Source: Bacillota bacterium (GTDB lineage Bacteria; Bacillota; Clostridia; Lachnospirales; Lachnospiraceae). From it: DNA of 64,000 nucleotides. The notes beneath the pieces were generated by a model. The model saw only the letters and a list, made by a program, of their open reading frames with translations, was not told the DNA's origin and made no database searches. The stretch is from contig JAFAFU010000065.1 in NCBI GenBank assembly GCA_023423335.1, positions 62,001-126,000 of the forward strand, in the 5' to 3' direction. Numbering within the stretch: the stretch's first letter is position 1; the number at the start of each line of letters is the position of its first letter. The position numbers were made by a program, and so were the translations under genes. Below are positions 45,665-54,883 of this stretch, one piece after another.

Positions 45665-46457
45665 CGCCTTCTTCCTTCATCGCCTCTCTACGTGCCGGTG
45701 ACAGGAAGGACTTTAATTTTTCTTCTATAACTCTGGGATTCTCTCCTGCCTGGATAGAGAGGAGACCTTCCACCATAAGCTCTTTTATCATAATTTCGCT
45801 TGAATTTTTTGACTTTAACTTCGTCGCAATCGGGATACAAATCCAGTTCGCCAGAACGGAGCCATAAAAGGTGGTTATGAGAGCAACCGACATATTCGGT
45901 CCGATTGCTTTCGGATCATCCATCTCCTGCAGCATATTAATCAGACCGATGAGGGTACCGATCATACCCCAGGCAGGTCCCATCGCAGCCAGAGAGTCCC
46001 AAAAGCCAACAACACCCGAATGCCTGTCCTCGATACAATTCAGTTCCGTCTCCAAAATACTTCGCACCAATTCGGGATCCGTACCGTCTACAATTAACAG
46101 GACTCCTTTTTTCAGGAACTCATCATCGATGCTGTTGGCCGCTTCCTCCAATGCAAGCAGACCTTCCTTTCTGGCAACATTGGAAAGTCCGATGATGGAT
46201 TTGATGGTTTCCTCCTCGTTGGAGGGCTGTACCTTCATAATAAGACCGAAGCTCTTTAAGCTGTTGATAAACCCCTTCAGATTAGGAGCCATAATCAATA
46301 CACAGCATAAAGCACCGCCTATTGTAATAAAAACGGACGGCGGATCATAGAAATTCAATAAAACGGAAAAGCCTGACTGACCTACCAACATACCATATAC
46401 AACCACGATTAAACATAATAGTAACCCTAAAATGGATGCTAAATCCAAAGCTGCCAC
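45648..46457 (-). CDS. motA: flagellar stator protein MotA
   Basis: This 269-residue protein has four membrane helices, an Asp/Glu/Arg-rich cytosolic loop and the family block GMIGTLIGLINMLQEMDDP followed by GPNMSVALITTFYGS. It couples ion flow to FliG. It overlaps motB and follows flbD by 30 bases. Confidence 0.95.
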   Translation of the reverse strand: MAALDLASILGLLLCLIVVVYGMLVGQSGFSVLLNFYDPPSVFITIGGALCCVLIMAPNLKGFINSLKSFGLIMKVQPSNEEETIKSIIGLSNVARKEGLLALEEAANSIDDEFLKKGVLLIVDGTDPELVRSILETELNCIEDRHSGVVGFWDSLAAMGPAWGMIGTLIGLINMLQEMDDPKAIGPNMSVALITTFYGSVLANWICIPIATKLKSKNSSEIMIKELMVEGLLSIQAGENPRVIEEKLKSFLSPARREAMKEEGGEKVG

Positions 46458-46487
46458 CTTCCATCCTTGAAATTTTATCTAAAGCTC

Positions 46488-46679
46488 CTATAATTCCCTA
46501 TTTAATACTTCTTTTTTGTATAATATTACAAGATTTTTAATCTCTTGTCTACTTTCTTTTACGATTAATTTATTGCCCGTAGTCAGCGTAATTACTGTAT
46601 CCGGAGACTCCTCCACCCTTTCAATCAGCTCTGCGTTGATCATGAGCCCTTTCCCGTTCAATCTTGTAACTTCTATCAT
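46488..46679 (-). CDS. flbD: flagellar protein FlbD
   Basis: This 63-residue protein is of the short Firmicute FlbD type: MIEVTRLNGKGLMINAELIE, ESPDTVITLTTGNKLIVKES. The ATG at 46679 follows GGAGG; the frame is open to 46709 through a hairpin leader. It lies between flgE and motA. Its biochemical function in Firmicutes is not settled. Confidence 0.92.
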   Translation of the reverse strand: MIEVTRLNGKGLMINAELIERVEESPDTVITLTTGNKLIVKESRQEIKNLVILYKKEVLNREL

Positions 46680-46684
46680 AATAA

Positions 46685-46709
46685 CCTCCATCTGCCGCTT
46701 CAGCGGCAT
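46685..46709 (-). repeat. hairpin/ribosome-site leader motif before flbD
   Basis: Minus strand: TGCCGC-TGAA-GCGGCA followed by GATGGAGG, the flbD ribosome site. It is closely related to the copy before flhG. Confidence 0.6.
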
Positions 46710-46908
46710 ACAAATGTTTGCGAAAAGTACTCATCACCGTCACCTGATTGGTACCTGGTAGCAAGAAAGGGCGGCAGTATTTGCTGCCACCCTTTCTTAC
46801 GAAAACCAAATTCAAAACGTCTGCGCAGCTGACGGTTTTGAATGCTCCAAAAAGTATCTTTCTTTAGCTTTTTGGAATTAGGCATTTTATTTATACATCA
46901 GCCCTGAA
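46710..46908 (-). other. hairpin-rich flgE-flbD spacer
   Basis: This spacer of about 200 bases has three stems: AAGAAAGGG/CCCTTTCTT with GGCAG/CTGCC inside (about 46763-46800), CAAAAC/GTTTTG (about 46814-46840) and CCAAAAAG/CTTTTTGG (about 46849-46877). None is followed by a long T run on the minus strand, so read-through from flgE into flbD is plausible. It may be a small mobile-type insertion. Confidence 0.4.
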
Positions 46909-48345
46909 TTATCTCTTCAGATTAATCAATTCTTCCAACAGGGAGTCAGATGTTGTAATGATTCTGGAATTTGCCTGGAAACCTCTCTGGGTAGTAATCA
47001 TATCCGTAAACTGCTGGGATAGGTCTACATTGGACATTTCCAGTACACCTGTTGTTAAACTGCCGCCTCCCTGCGTCGGATCCTGTCCTATTCCGTCAAA
47101 GTCTCCTGAGTTTTGTGTTGCTGCAAACATGCTGTTTCCCACTGCCTCCAGACCTGCCGGGTTGGAGAAGGTTGCCACCGCAATCTGCCCCAGCAGTCTG
47201 CTGTCACCATTATCATATTTACCATAAATCTTACCGGAGGCATCAATGCTGATACCGGTCATGTTACCGACCTGTTTACCTGCCCCAACCCCGCTCAGGC
47301 TTCCCTTCGTTGATTCCAGGGAAGAGGAACCGCTGGCGGCATACATGGTAATGCTGGAAAAATCCACATCAATCGGCTGGAACGGGTTCGGATCGGCCGA
47401 TATGGAGAAGGTTATGCTGTTGCCGGGCGTTGCACCGTCACCAACGCTGACAAATGCTCCGGTAGAACCGTTAAAGGTAATCAAGGGTGCATCTGTGCTG
47501 TCAATGGTTACGGCACCGGTATCCGTATCAACATCTGCCCGGAAGTCTCCGCCAAAGTTAAATTCCGCAATCGCCGAGGGTTCATAGGTGACATTACCGT
47601 CCTCATCCACATTCTTGATTACGAATATGGATTGTCCGTCCTCGCCCTTAATATCCGTAACGGTTATGCTATAGGTATTGGTCGCGTCCTCCGTCTGACG
47701 AATTCGTAAATCTGCCGTATAGCTGTGTCCCATATTATCAAAGAAGGTGATATTCACCGTCTTACCCGTGGCGCTGGCTATCTGAGTATCCTTGCTGTCG
47801 ATATTACCGGACAGGTATACTGCCGTTGTTGCCTCCGGCTCTGCATAGAGATTCTCCGGTGACATGATGTTCAGCGGACTTACCGCGGCAGCTATGGTTC
47901 TTGTCGGATTAATAGGGTCCACCTGCCATCCCATAACGGAAGCGCCGGAGGGAGTACAAAGGGTACCGTAGGCATCTACGCCAAAGGAGCCCGCTTTTGT
48001 AAAGAAATTCGTCCCGCCGCTGTTAACAATGAAAAAACCGTCCCCCTCAATCATGACATCAAAGGGATTGTCCGTTCTCTGAGACGCTCCCGAAGTTGTA
48101 ATCTGAGCGGTTACGGATGCTACGCTGGAGCCAAGACCGATCTGCATTGCATTCCGTCCTGTAGTCCCGGTTGCCGCGTTGGGCCCGGAAGCACTCTGAG
48201 TCGTTTGATAAAATACATCGGAAAAAGTAACGGTACTTGACTTAAATCCGATCGTATTAACATTGGAAATATTATTACCTATTACGTCCATTCTGGTCTG
48301 GTGAACCTTTAAACCGGAAACACCAGAAAACAATGATCTCATCAT
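46909..48345 (-). CDS. flgE: flagellar hook protein FlgE
   Basis: The protein has 478 residues. The N-terminal rod/hook signature is MRSLFSGVSGLKVHQTRMDV with GNNISNVNTIGFKSS; the C-terminal SNVDLSQQFTDMITTQRGFQ is equally typical. The middle, variable D1/D2 region is rich in Thr, Asp and Gly. It builds the hook under FlgD and FliK control, encoded just upstream. Confidence 0.96.
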   Translation of the reverse strand: MMRSLFSGVSGLKVHQTRMDVIGNNISNVNTIGFKSSTVTFSDVFYQTTQSASGPNAATGTTGRNAMQIGLGSSVASVTAQITTSGASQRTDNPFDVMIEGDGFFIVNSGGTNFFTKAGSFGVDAYGTLCTPSGASVMGWQVDPINPTRTIAAAVSPLNIMSPENLYAEPEATTAVYLSGNIDSKDTQIASATGKTVNITFFDNMGHSYTADLRIRQTEDATNTYSITVTDIKGEDGQSIFVIKNVDEDGNVTYEPSAIAEFNFGGDFRADVDTDTGAVTIDSTDAPLITFNGSTGAFVSVGDGATPGNSITFSISADPNPFQPIDVDFSSITMYAASGSSSLESTKGSLSGVGAGKQVGNMTGISIDASGKIYGKYDNGDSRLLGQIAVATFSNPAGLEAVGNSMFAATQNSGDFDGIGQDPTQGGGSLTTGVLEMSNVDLSQQFTDMITTQRGFQANSRIITTSDSLLEELINLKR

Positions 48346-48430
48346 AATGAATGACCTCCTAATTAAGCTTCGTAATCACCGTATCCAATCTGTCGGTCAT
48401 GGATACCAAGCCCCCTGTAAGGTCCGGCTG

Positions 48431-48826
48431 TTATACGATTACTGCGCCATCAATATTGGTAAAAACCTTCTCTTCCCCGTCGTTTACCGCAGTAACTACG
48501 GTATTGTTCCTGATGTTGACGATGAAGGCGAGATTATCAACCATAACCAGTGACTCCTGAATTCCCTTCTTACCGGCTAAGCTTGCCCCGGTTTCAAGCC
48601 GCTTGAACTGATCATCCGTCAGGTCTATATTCCGGCTGGCCAAACGTTCATTCGCGTGCTTGGAGAATTTCAGTTCCCCGGTTTCTCCCTCTGCCCGTTT
48701 CTCTTTCAGAATTTCGCCAAAGGATGTTCCTATGTACGGTTTGCTGCCTGCGGCGGTATTTTTACCGGTATTCAGCCGCTCCGCCATCTGTTCTATGGAA
48801 GGAAATTGATTTATTGGAATATTCAT
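48431..48826 (-). CDS. flagellar hook-operon protein (TIGR02530-like)
   Basis: The protein has 131 residues. Its C-terminal half has the conserved run LKFSKHANERLASRNIDLT and later VTAVNDGEEKVFTNIDG, found in small proteins between flgD and flgE in Firmicute flagellar operons. The start overlaps flgD by 4 bases. No catalytic motif is seen; a hook-assembly accessory role is inferred from position. Confidence 0.85.
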   Translation of the reverse strand: MNIPINQFPSIEQMAERLNTGKNTAAGSKPYIGTSFGEILKEKRAEGETGELKFSKHANERLASRNIDLTDDQFKRLETGASLAGKKGIQESLVMVDNLAFIVNIRNNTVVTAVNDGEEKVFTNIDGAVIV

Positions 48827-49638
48827 ATCATTTCGCCCCCCGTTGTATCCTTGTTCTGCTCTGTTGTATCGGTTTCATCCTCCGTCGGGCCGGTCTCCTC
48901 TCCTGCTGTAATCTCAGAGTTTTTCACCGTTACTGTAACCTTGTCCTTCACCGTAGTATAATATGCATCATTGAAGACCACCGTTAGCTTGTAGGTTCCG
49001 TCCGGAAGATTTGCAAAAGCCTCCTTCTTAATGGTTACCTTACTCTCCTTAACACTGATCAGGGACGCATCAAGAAGCGCATCACCCATTACGATACCCA
49101 CATTATTTGCCACGGTATCACCTTCACCCATCTTGACCGCAAAGGTCATATCCTTTGGATTATCAGCATCAAATTCCAGTACTGTCTTATCCTTGACTCC
49201 GGGAAGCCCCTTTTCCAGAATATAAATATCATCAATGACACTGTCCAGCTTGTCGACCGGATAAAGTTGTCCGTTTATGGACATCTGGGCCTTTCCACCT
49301 GACATATTCACAAAATCGACTCTTCCGCTGACATATTTTGAATCACCGGTCGCAGTCTCTGTTTTGACGATAACCTCCCTGCCTACCAGGGCAAATGCCT
49401 GTGAATTCGTTGATATGGTACTGAGATTCTGCATCTGCTCCAGCTGGGAAAAAGTCGCAAGCTGTGCTATGTATTCCGTATCCGTATTCGGATTTAAGGG
49501 ATCCTGGTATTTCATCTGGGTTACCAGAAGCTGAAGAAATGCATCCTTGCCCAGCTCATTCTTCGGCCTGTTTTCTGAATTATTCTTCTTCGTCTGCTCT
49601 ATGACACCCTCGGTAACCGTTTGTATTAAGTCGCTCAT
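48823..49638 (-). CDS. flgD: flagellar hook capping protein FlgD
   Basis: The protein has 271 residues. The N-terminal FlgD motif is GKDAFLQLLVTQMKYQDPLN with ATFSQLEQMQNL. A hook-cap Ig/tudor-like region follows, and a Thr/Glu-rich tail of about 25 residues (ITAGEETGPTEDETDTTEQN) ends the protein. It caps the growing hook. It lies after fliK and is coupled to the next gene. Confidence 0.95.
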   Translation of the reverse strand: MSDLIQTVTEGVIEQTKKNNSENRPKNELGKDAFLQLLVTQMKYQDPLNPNTDTEYIAQLATFSQLEQMQNLSTISTNSQAFALVGREVIVKTETATGDSKYVSGRVDFVNMSGGKAQMSINGQLYPVDKLDSVIDDIYILEKGLPGVKDKTVLEFDADNPKDMTFAVKMGEGDTVANNVGIVMGDALLDASLISVKESKVTIKKEAFANLPDGTYKLTVVFNDAYYTTVKDKVTVTVKNSEITAGEETGPTEDETDTTEQNKDTTGGEMI

Positions 49639-49683
49639 CGCCGCCTCCTTTCTTAAGTTATAGAAATCCTTCCGGCATGTTTT

Positions 49684-51183
49684 TTATGCCGTTGCGTCGA
49701 TATTTGTTCCTCTTAAGCCTGTAAAATCCGTAAGCATATCTTCCTGTGCTGACTCTTCCTCCATGGAAAGAGCTTCTGCCAGGCTGATTTTCTGTCCCTG
49801 CTCCTTCTTCCGGCTGAAGGCCTGATCCTCTGTTTCCGGCTGGCTGCTCTCCCCGAAGGTATAGCCGGCAATCGTAACTTCAATGGCTTCCACCTTGATG
49901 CCCTGGGTATTTAAAGTTTCCTTCAGTGTCTGCAGCTGACTTTCAATGGCTTCCTTTGTCAATTCGTTTTCAACCTTGAACTCTGCTGTCATCGCTCCAT
50001 TCTTTGCCAGTACGGTAAGGCTGACTCTTCCCAGATGCTCCGGATTTAGTACCAGCTCCATCGAGGTCTGCTCCGGTTTCATGACAATCCGGATCCGTTC
50101 AACGATCTGGTCCGCAATTTCCCGAAGCTCCGTAATCCTGCCGATATCCTGCTGTTCGCCGATTATCGTATCGCCGGAGGTTTTCGTCAGGTTATCCAGA
50201 AATACCTCGTATCTGCTTATACGCTCCTGCTCCTTCGCCTCCTTGTCTCCGGTATCCGGCGCCGTCTGCTTGTCGCTGCCATTTCCCTCTGCCATCCGGA
50301 TGACTTCCACCTCAGGTTCCCCGCCTGCTCCTGCTTCGGTCTGTCCGGGATCAGAACCTGGTTCGGTTTTTTCCGGCCTCTGTTCTGCTCCCAGGACCGC
50401 TGCCTCCCGGACCGCCGTCCCTGCCTGAGCCTTCGTGTCGGATGTGAACATCTGCTTCGTCTCCAGCTCTTCTGCAGCCGCCTTCAGCTCTTCCTCCGTT
50501 CGTACCGGAGCCGCGCCCTTAAGAATGTCTTCCACTTCCTGCACCAGCTGATTCAGTGTCTGGCCGAGTTCACCGTCCGTAAGAAAGTCCATAACGTCCG
50601 TACTTCCATACTTCTCCAACACCAGTCTCTGCAAGCCTTCCGCATCCGTCAGCTCCGACAGCTTCAGTCCCTGATCCGCCAGCAGCTGATCAAATTCTTC
50701 GGGTGACAGCTTTAAAATTCTCATAACCGCTTCCTGTATGGATTGCAGTATGCCAAGAATTTGTGCCAGCATTTCATCCCCGCCGGAATTCTCATCCTGA
50801 CCGTCCACGGCCTCTTCCGCCGGTGCTCCTGCCGCATCCGAGGCTTTCGCATTTTCCATGGAAGCCTTCAGCTGACAGGTCGCAGCCGTGGTTTTATCCG
50901 GACCTTCTTCTGTCTTCGTCTTGTCTGCATTGCCCTTGTCCACAGCTACAGCTTCCTCATCCGTATTCTTCTTTGTTTTGCTGATATCATCGGTTCTGTC
51001 CTTACCTCGTGCACCATCCGTATCCAGCCTCTTTGCTTTCGCATCAGTACTGTCCATGCCCTTAAGATTATCATCCATGAACGTTCCGAAGCTATTGCCC
51101 TTCTGCCTCGTCTTCGGTGAAGATGTACCGGCCGCCATCCGGGACAAGTTCGCAGCCTGCGTCATTACGCTCTGCGTCATCAT
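49684..51183 (-). CDS. fliK: flagellar hook-length control protein FliK
   Basis: The protein has 499 residues. The long N-terminal half is low-complexity, charged and Ala/Lys/Asp/Glu-rich. The conserved C-terminal switch domain has ELVLNPEHLGRVSLTVLAKN followed by LKETLNTQGIKVEAIEV. FliK measures hook length and triggers FlhB. As usual for FliK only the C-terminus is recognisable. Confidence 0.92.
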   Translation of the reverse strand: MMTQSVMTQAANLSRMAAGTSSPKTRQKGNSFGTFMDDNLKGMDSTDAKAKRLDTDGARGKDRTDDISKTKKNTDEEAVAVDKGNADKTKTEEGPDKTTAATCQLKASMENAKASDAAGAPAEEAVDGQDENSGGDEMLAQILGILQSIQEAVMRILKLSPEEFDQLLADQGLKLSELTDAEGLQRLVLEKYGSTDVMDFLTDGELGQTLNQLVQEVEDILKGAAPVRTEEELKAAAEELETKQMFTSDTKAQAGTAVREAAVLGAEQRPEKTEPGSDPGQTEAGAGGEPEVEVIRMAEGNGSDKQTAPDTGDKEAKEQERISRYEVFLDNLTKTSGDTIIGEQQDIGRITELREIADQIVERIRIVMKPEQTSMELVLNPEHLGRVSLTVLAKNGAMTAEFKVENELTKEAIESQLQTLKETLNTQGIKVEAIEVTIAGYTFGESSQPETEDQAFSRKKEQGQKISLAEALSMEEESAQEDMLTDFTGLRGTNIDATA

Positions 51184-51330
51184 TGATCTGCTTTCCTCCT
51201 TTCTTCCAGGTCTGTATCCAGTATTTCGTTCCGGGAATGCCTTGCCATATTCTCCCGGTTCCTGTCTGCAGTCCCTGTCATATTATCTATTACAACGGGA
51301 ATTTACCCCGGTGTAAGCTATGGAAAGAGT

Positions 51331-51363
51331 TTTTCTCCACTATTATGCCGGCTGTGGAGAAAA
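51331..51363 (-). promoter_or_regulatory. perfect 10-bp hairpin between ylxF and fliK
   Basis: Arms TTTTCTCCAC and GTGGAGAAAA (51331-51340 with 51354-51363) surround a 13-base loop, right after the ylxF stop. The run ACTCTTTCC follows on the minus strand, too weak for a firm terminator. It may partly attenuate or protect the mRNA. Confidence 0.45.
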
Positions 51364-51364
51364 G

Positions 51365-52129
51365 TTATTTGTCCGCCAGCTTCTCGGCATCCATATCCAG
51401 CATCTTCTTCGTTATCTTTGCTGCTACGATATTGTTCATCTCGGCCAGAATTTCAGCACTCTCCTTCGGCTTCATGGCCAGTAAAATTTGGGCTACCGCT
51501 TCCACATCTGCGGTCATGGTCTCCATAATGAGGGCTGCCGCTTTCGGATCCATATTCTTATAGATATTCGCCTTTTCCTGGATCGCATCGGAATACCGCA
51601 GTTGCTCTACGACCTGCCGGTAAATCAATTCGGCGTTGGCCGGGTTGATTTCCTCGTAATATTTCTTATACTCCTCTAAACCGGGAGCTGCTGCCGCAAA
51701 TACGACATTTTTATCGAATTCCTTCTGCCTCTCCTCGAATTCCAGCTGATTTTCTTCAAAAACCTTAAGCCGGTCTATTTCAGCCTGGAGCTCATCGATC
51801 GTTCCCCCTTCATCCTCGGTGCTCCGGTTCATATCTGCGATCTGCTGCTCTAGTTCCAGTATCCTTGCCACTGCTTTCGGCAGGGAATCATAGGCATAAT
51901 CATTCTCTTTTGCCAATTGTTCATCCGAAATATCAGGAAGTATCCTATTGATCAACGGCACATCCTTTAATATCGGTCTCAATACACCGGAACCAAAACC
52001 ACCGACATCCAGCTTGATCAGCATTCCGAAGATAGCAAACCATATGAGGGCAATCAGCAGGGCTATCAGGATGGTTAATACCTTATTACCTTCCTTTTTT
52101 TCTTTTGCCTCAGCCTTTTCCTTTGCCAT
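51365..52129 (-). CDS. ylxF: YlxF-like flagellar membrane protein with MgtE-N/FliG-like end
   Basis: The protein has 254 residues. The N-terminal membrane helix (about 17-40) precedes a coiled coil (about 88-140) and a C-terminal MgtE_N/FliG-middle-like helical domain (MDPKAAALIMETMTADVEAV). This layout matches YlxF/MotE-type proteins encoded between fliJ and fliK. Stator or motor support is inferred. It overlaps fliJ by 1 base (TAATG). Confidence 0.82.
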   Translation of the reverse strand: MAKEKAEAKEKKEGNKVLTILIALLIALIWFAIFGMLIKLDVGGFGSGVLRPILKDVPLINRILPDISDEQLAKENDYAYDSLPKAVARILELEQQIADMNRSTEDEGGTIDELQAEIDRLKVFEENQLEFEERQKEFDKNVVFAAAAPGLEEYKKYYEEINPANAELIYRQVVEQLRYSDAIQEKANIYKNMDPKAAALIMETMTADVEAVAQILLAMKPKESAEILAEMNNIVAAKITKKMLDMDAEKLADK

Positions 52130-52590
52130 TATCTGTCCTCCTCGTTCTGTACAGGATTACTGTATTGGAAGCTGTTCAGCTCATCCACTTCTTTTCTTTC
52201 TTCTGCATCAAATTCCAGTAAATAATTCTCCCAGGCTTTCTCCTTGAGCTTTTCCTGGGTTTTTCGCTCCACCATCGCATTGTTCAGACGAATTCTGGCT
52301 ACCTCCAGCCTTTGTTCCGCATTCTTTACAACGGTTAACTGCTGGCTGATCTTCTGTTCCATAATTTCTATTGCCGCCGCTGTATGTTTGATTTTCATCA
52401 GATCCAGCTTAGCCTTCCGAAGCCCCCGTTCTTCCTCCTGATAGAAAGCCTTTTTTTTCCGAAGCTCTGCCAGCTTCTCTTCCTCCTTAGTCAGACGGAG
52501 TCTGGCATTACCATAGGCGATTTTGGCCTGCTCCTCCAGCTTCAGCTTAACCTGCAGCAAATTTTCAAGATTATATCGAAATTTCTTCAT
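52129..52590 (-). CDS. fliJ: flagellar export chaperone FliJ
   Basis: This 153-residue, almost entirely coiled-coil protein is rich in Lys, Glu and Leu, opening with FRYNLENLLQVKLKLEEQAK. It is the central stalk of the FliI ATPase. Low sequence conservation, but length, coiled coil and the 4-base overlap with fliI make the call secure. Confidence 0.92.
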   Translation of the reverse strand: MKKFRYNLENLLQVKLKLEEQAKIAYGNARLRLTKEEEKLAELRKKKAFYQEEERGLRKAKLDLMKIKHTAAAIEIMEQKISQQLTVVKNAEQRLEVARIRLNNAMVERKTQEKLKEKAWENYLLEFDAEERKEVDELNSFQYSNPVQNEEDR

Positions 52591-53900
52591 ACCTGATCAA
52601 AGATCTCCTTTAACATCTCTATCTCGTCCTCAAAGCTGTGCTTTTCATTTACCTCCTGCTGCAGGAAGTCATTCACCTGTTTGATCTTTGAGATCGCATA
52701 ATCGATGTCGGGATTAGAGCCGCTTTTATAGGCACCTATGTTAATCAGATCCTCCGCATCCTGGTAGGTCGCCAGAACGCTCTTCAGCTTGCCGGCTGCC
52801 GTCTTATGTTCCCTGGTAACGATGGAGCTCATAACACGAGAAATACTTTGAAGGATGTCAATCGCCGGATAATGGTTTTTATGTCCCAGCTTTCTGGATA
52901 GCATGATGTGCCCGTCCAGAATACTTCTCGCCGTATCGGTAATTGGTTCATTAAAATCGTCTCCATCCACCAAAACCGTATACAGACCGGTAATGGACCC
53001 CTTGTCAGACCTTCCGGCCCGCTCTAAGAGCTTGGGCATCTCAGAATAAACACTCGGCGGATAACCTCTGGACACCGGGGGCTCACCGGAAGCTAATCCG
53101 ATTTCCCTTTGCGCCATGGAGAAACGGGTCAGGGAATCCATCATGAGGAGAACATCCTTCCCCTGATCCCTGAAATATTCTGCTATAGCAGTTGCCGTCT
53201 TGGCGGCCTTCTTACGGATCAATGCCGGCTTATCCGAGGTTGCTATCACAACGACGGAACGTCTCATACCCTCTTCGCCCAAGTCCCGTTCAATAAATTC
53301 ACGAACCTCCCTGCCCCGCTCACCGATCAGGGCAATGACATTGATATCGGCTTTCGTATTCCTCGCGAACATACCAAGAAGGGTGCTCTTGCCGACTCCG
53401 CTACCGGCGAATATGCCAATTCGCTGACCCTTACCGACGGTCAGCATGGAATCAACCGCTTTCACCCCAAGGGGCAATACTTCATCTATAATTTGCCGTT
53501 TCATCGGATCCGGCGGCGCCGACTCCGATGGATAGAAACGGTTTAAGGACAGTACTGTGCCATCCATCGGATAGCCCAGACCATCCAGGGTCTTACCCAG
53601 TAATTCTTCCCCCACGGGTACCTTGAAGGAGGAGCCGGAATTTTCGACCAGGCTGCCAATTCCAACCCCCGTCATATCATCATACGGCATCAATAAAACA
53701 CGGTTTTCACGGAAGCCTACTACCTCTGCAATCTTCTTCTGCAACCGGTTATCCCCGGTAATATAGCAAACATCATTTAAGTTTGAAGCCGGCCCGGTTG
53801 CCTCAATGGTGAGTCCTACCATCTTGCTGACCCTGCCGATTTCTCTCACATAGCTTTTATTAAGTAACTGCCTGTACTTATCAAAATCGACCAAATTCAT
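52587..53900 (-). CDS. fliI: flagellum-specific ATPase FliI
   Basis: The protein has 437 residues. Walker A is GIFAGSGVGKSTLLGM, with VIALIGERGREVREF and Walker B DVLLMMDSLTRFSMAQREIG, the F1-beta-like type III export ATPase pattern. It energises export with FliH and FliJ. A sigma28-like promoter lies about 180 bases upstream. Confidence 0.97.
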   Translation of the reverse strand: MNLVDFDKYRQLLNKSYVREIGRVSKMVGLTIEATGPASNLNDVCYITGDNRLQKKIAEVVGFRENRVLLMPYDDMTGVGIGSLVENSGSSFKVPVGEELLGKTLDGLGYPMDGTVLSLNRFYPSESAPPDPMKRQIIDEVLPLGVKAVDSMLTVGKGQRIGIFAGSGVGKSTLLGMFARNTKADINVIALIGERGREVREFIERDLGEEGMRRSVVVIATSDKPALIRKKAAKTATAIAEYFRDQGKDVLLMMDSLTRFSMAQREIGLASGEPPVSRGYPPSVYSEMPKLLERAGRSDKGSITGLYTVLVDGDDFNEPITDTARSILDGHIMLSRKLGHKNHYPAIDILQSISRVMSSIVTREHKTAAGKLKSVLATYQDAEDLINIGAYKSGSNPDIDYAISKIKQVNDFLQQEVNEKHSFEDEIEMLKEIFDQV

Positions 53901-54080
53901 CCAGCCCGCTTTCTATCTCTGTATGTAAAGAATCAGCCTGTCCCTGAACTAATTCTTTGAATAGCCCTATTGATTAAGGACTGCCTGTAAATGGATAGCC
54001 CTGTTTTTTAAGGCCATCAGATAATCCCGCTTTTCAGGATTATCCCAATGAATAAACCTGTTTTATAGGTTTATTCTATA
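53901..54080 (-). other. fliH-fliI spacer with paired hairpins
   Basis: Stems GATAATCC/GGATTATC (54020-54027 with 54037-54044) and AATAAACCT/AGGTTTATT (54051-54059 with 54067-54075) lie just past the sigma28-like box, so they would form the 5' end of that transcript. Further on, two similar segments reading CCTTAA-N6-AGGGCTAT repeat once. Confidence 0.5.
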
Positions 54081-54108
54081 TTATCGGCATATTTCGTCAA
54101 AAACTATA
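54081..54108 (-). promoter_or_regulatory. sigma28 (SigD)-type promoter before fliI
   Basis: Minus strand: TATAGTTT (54101-54108), 12-base spacer, GCCGATAA (54081-54088). Compared with the classical TAAAGTTT-N11-GCCGATAA this has one mismatch and one extra spacer base. It overlaps the fliH stop. sigD itself is encoded near the end of the same operon. Confidence 0.65.
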
Positions 54109-54883
54109 GCCCTCCGAGAAGCTTAAGATCGTTAATCAGATTTGTCAGCTGGACATCCAGGCTGCAGTTAATCACCTTTAGATCCGTTTCTATCAGACAC
54201 TGGTTCTTTGAAAGTCCGGAGTCCTCTGTAATATACAGGGTAACCTCCCTGCCCGACAAGCCAATCAGATAATCCCTCCGGCCTGCGACCAGCTCATAAT
54301 CCTCCTTGCTGATCCTGATCGTATAACTATCTGCTTTATCCAGCTCCAGAAAGGCCTTCTCAACCAGGTACAGAATAACATCCCTCTGTTCTTCTACCAG
54401 GATACCGGTAAGCTTTTCGATCAGATCGGCGAGTAACCCGGCCGTCTTCGGCTCCAACTGTGCCAGCCGGGTCTGATATTCCTCACTTAGCTTCAACTTT
54501 TGCTGCTCCAGCTCTGCCAGTTTTTTCTGATATTCCGTCGCACTCTGCCGCAGCCCGTCTTCATACCCTGTTTTCTTAGCCAGGGCAGATGCCTCCGCCT
54601 TCATCTGTTCTGCTTCCAGCCGGGCTTTATCAAGAATTGCTTTGGCTTCCCTTCTTGCATCCTCAAGGATTTTCGCCGTTTTTTCCTGAGTCTCCGCTTC
54701 GGTGGGAAGCTGCTCTACCACTACGGCCTTTATGCCTTCCACAAAGCCGCAGGGCTCTTCCGCGGGAGCAATCCTGAAATTTCTCTTCTCATTGATATCG
54801 GAATCCCTTTTTAAATGGGTATCAATCGTGATTGCGGCTTCTTCTTCAAACCGGACGGAATAAGCTTTAATTACATTAGACAA
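54104..54883 (-). CDS. fliH: flagellar export ATPase regulator FliH
   Basis: The protein has 259 residues. The N-terminus is MSNVIKAY, followed by a long Ala/Glu/Lys coiled coil (about 75-150) and a C-terminal domain. I chose the TTG at 54883, 11 bases after GGAGG and matching the usual FliH start; a GTG at 54895 touches that site. It overlaps fliG. It binds and restrains FliI. Confidence 0.9.
   Translation of the reverse strand: MSNVIKAYSVRFEEEAAITIDTHLKRDSDINEKRNFRIAPAEEPCGFVEGIKAVVVEQLPTEAETQEKTAKILEDARREAKAILDKARLEAEQMKAEASALAKKTGYEDGLRQSATEYQKKLAELEQQKLKLSEEYQTRLAQLEPKTAGLLADLIEKLTGILVEEQRDVILYLVEKAFLELDKADSYTIRISKEDYELVAGRRDYLIGLSGREVTLYITEDSGLSKNQCLIETDLKVINCSLDVQLTNLINDLKLLGGL

Noticed and set aside
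46700..46885. Coding frame in the flgE-flbD spacer rich in Lys and aromatic residues
   Set aside because: It is produced by the three hairpins, overlaps the flbD leader and has no ribosome site.
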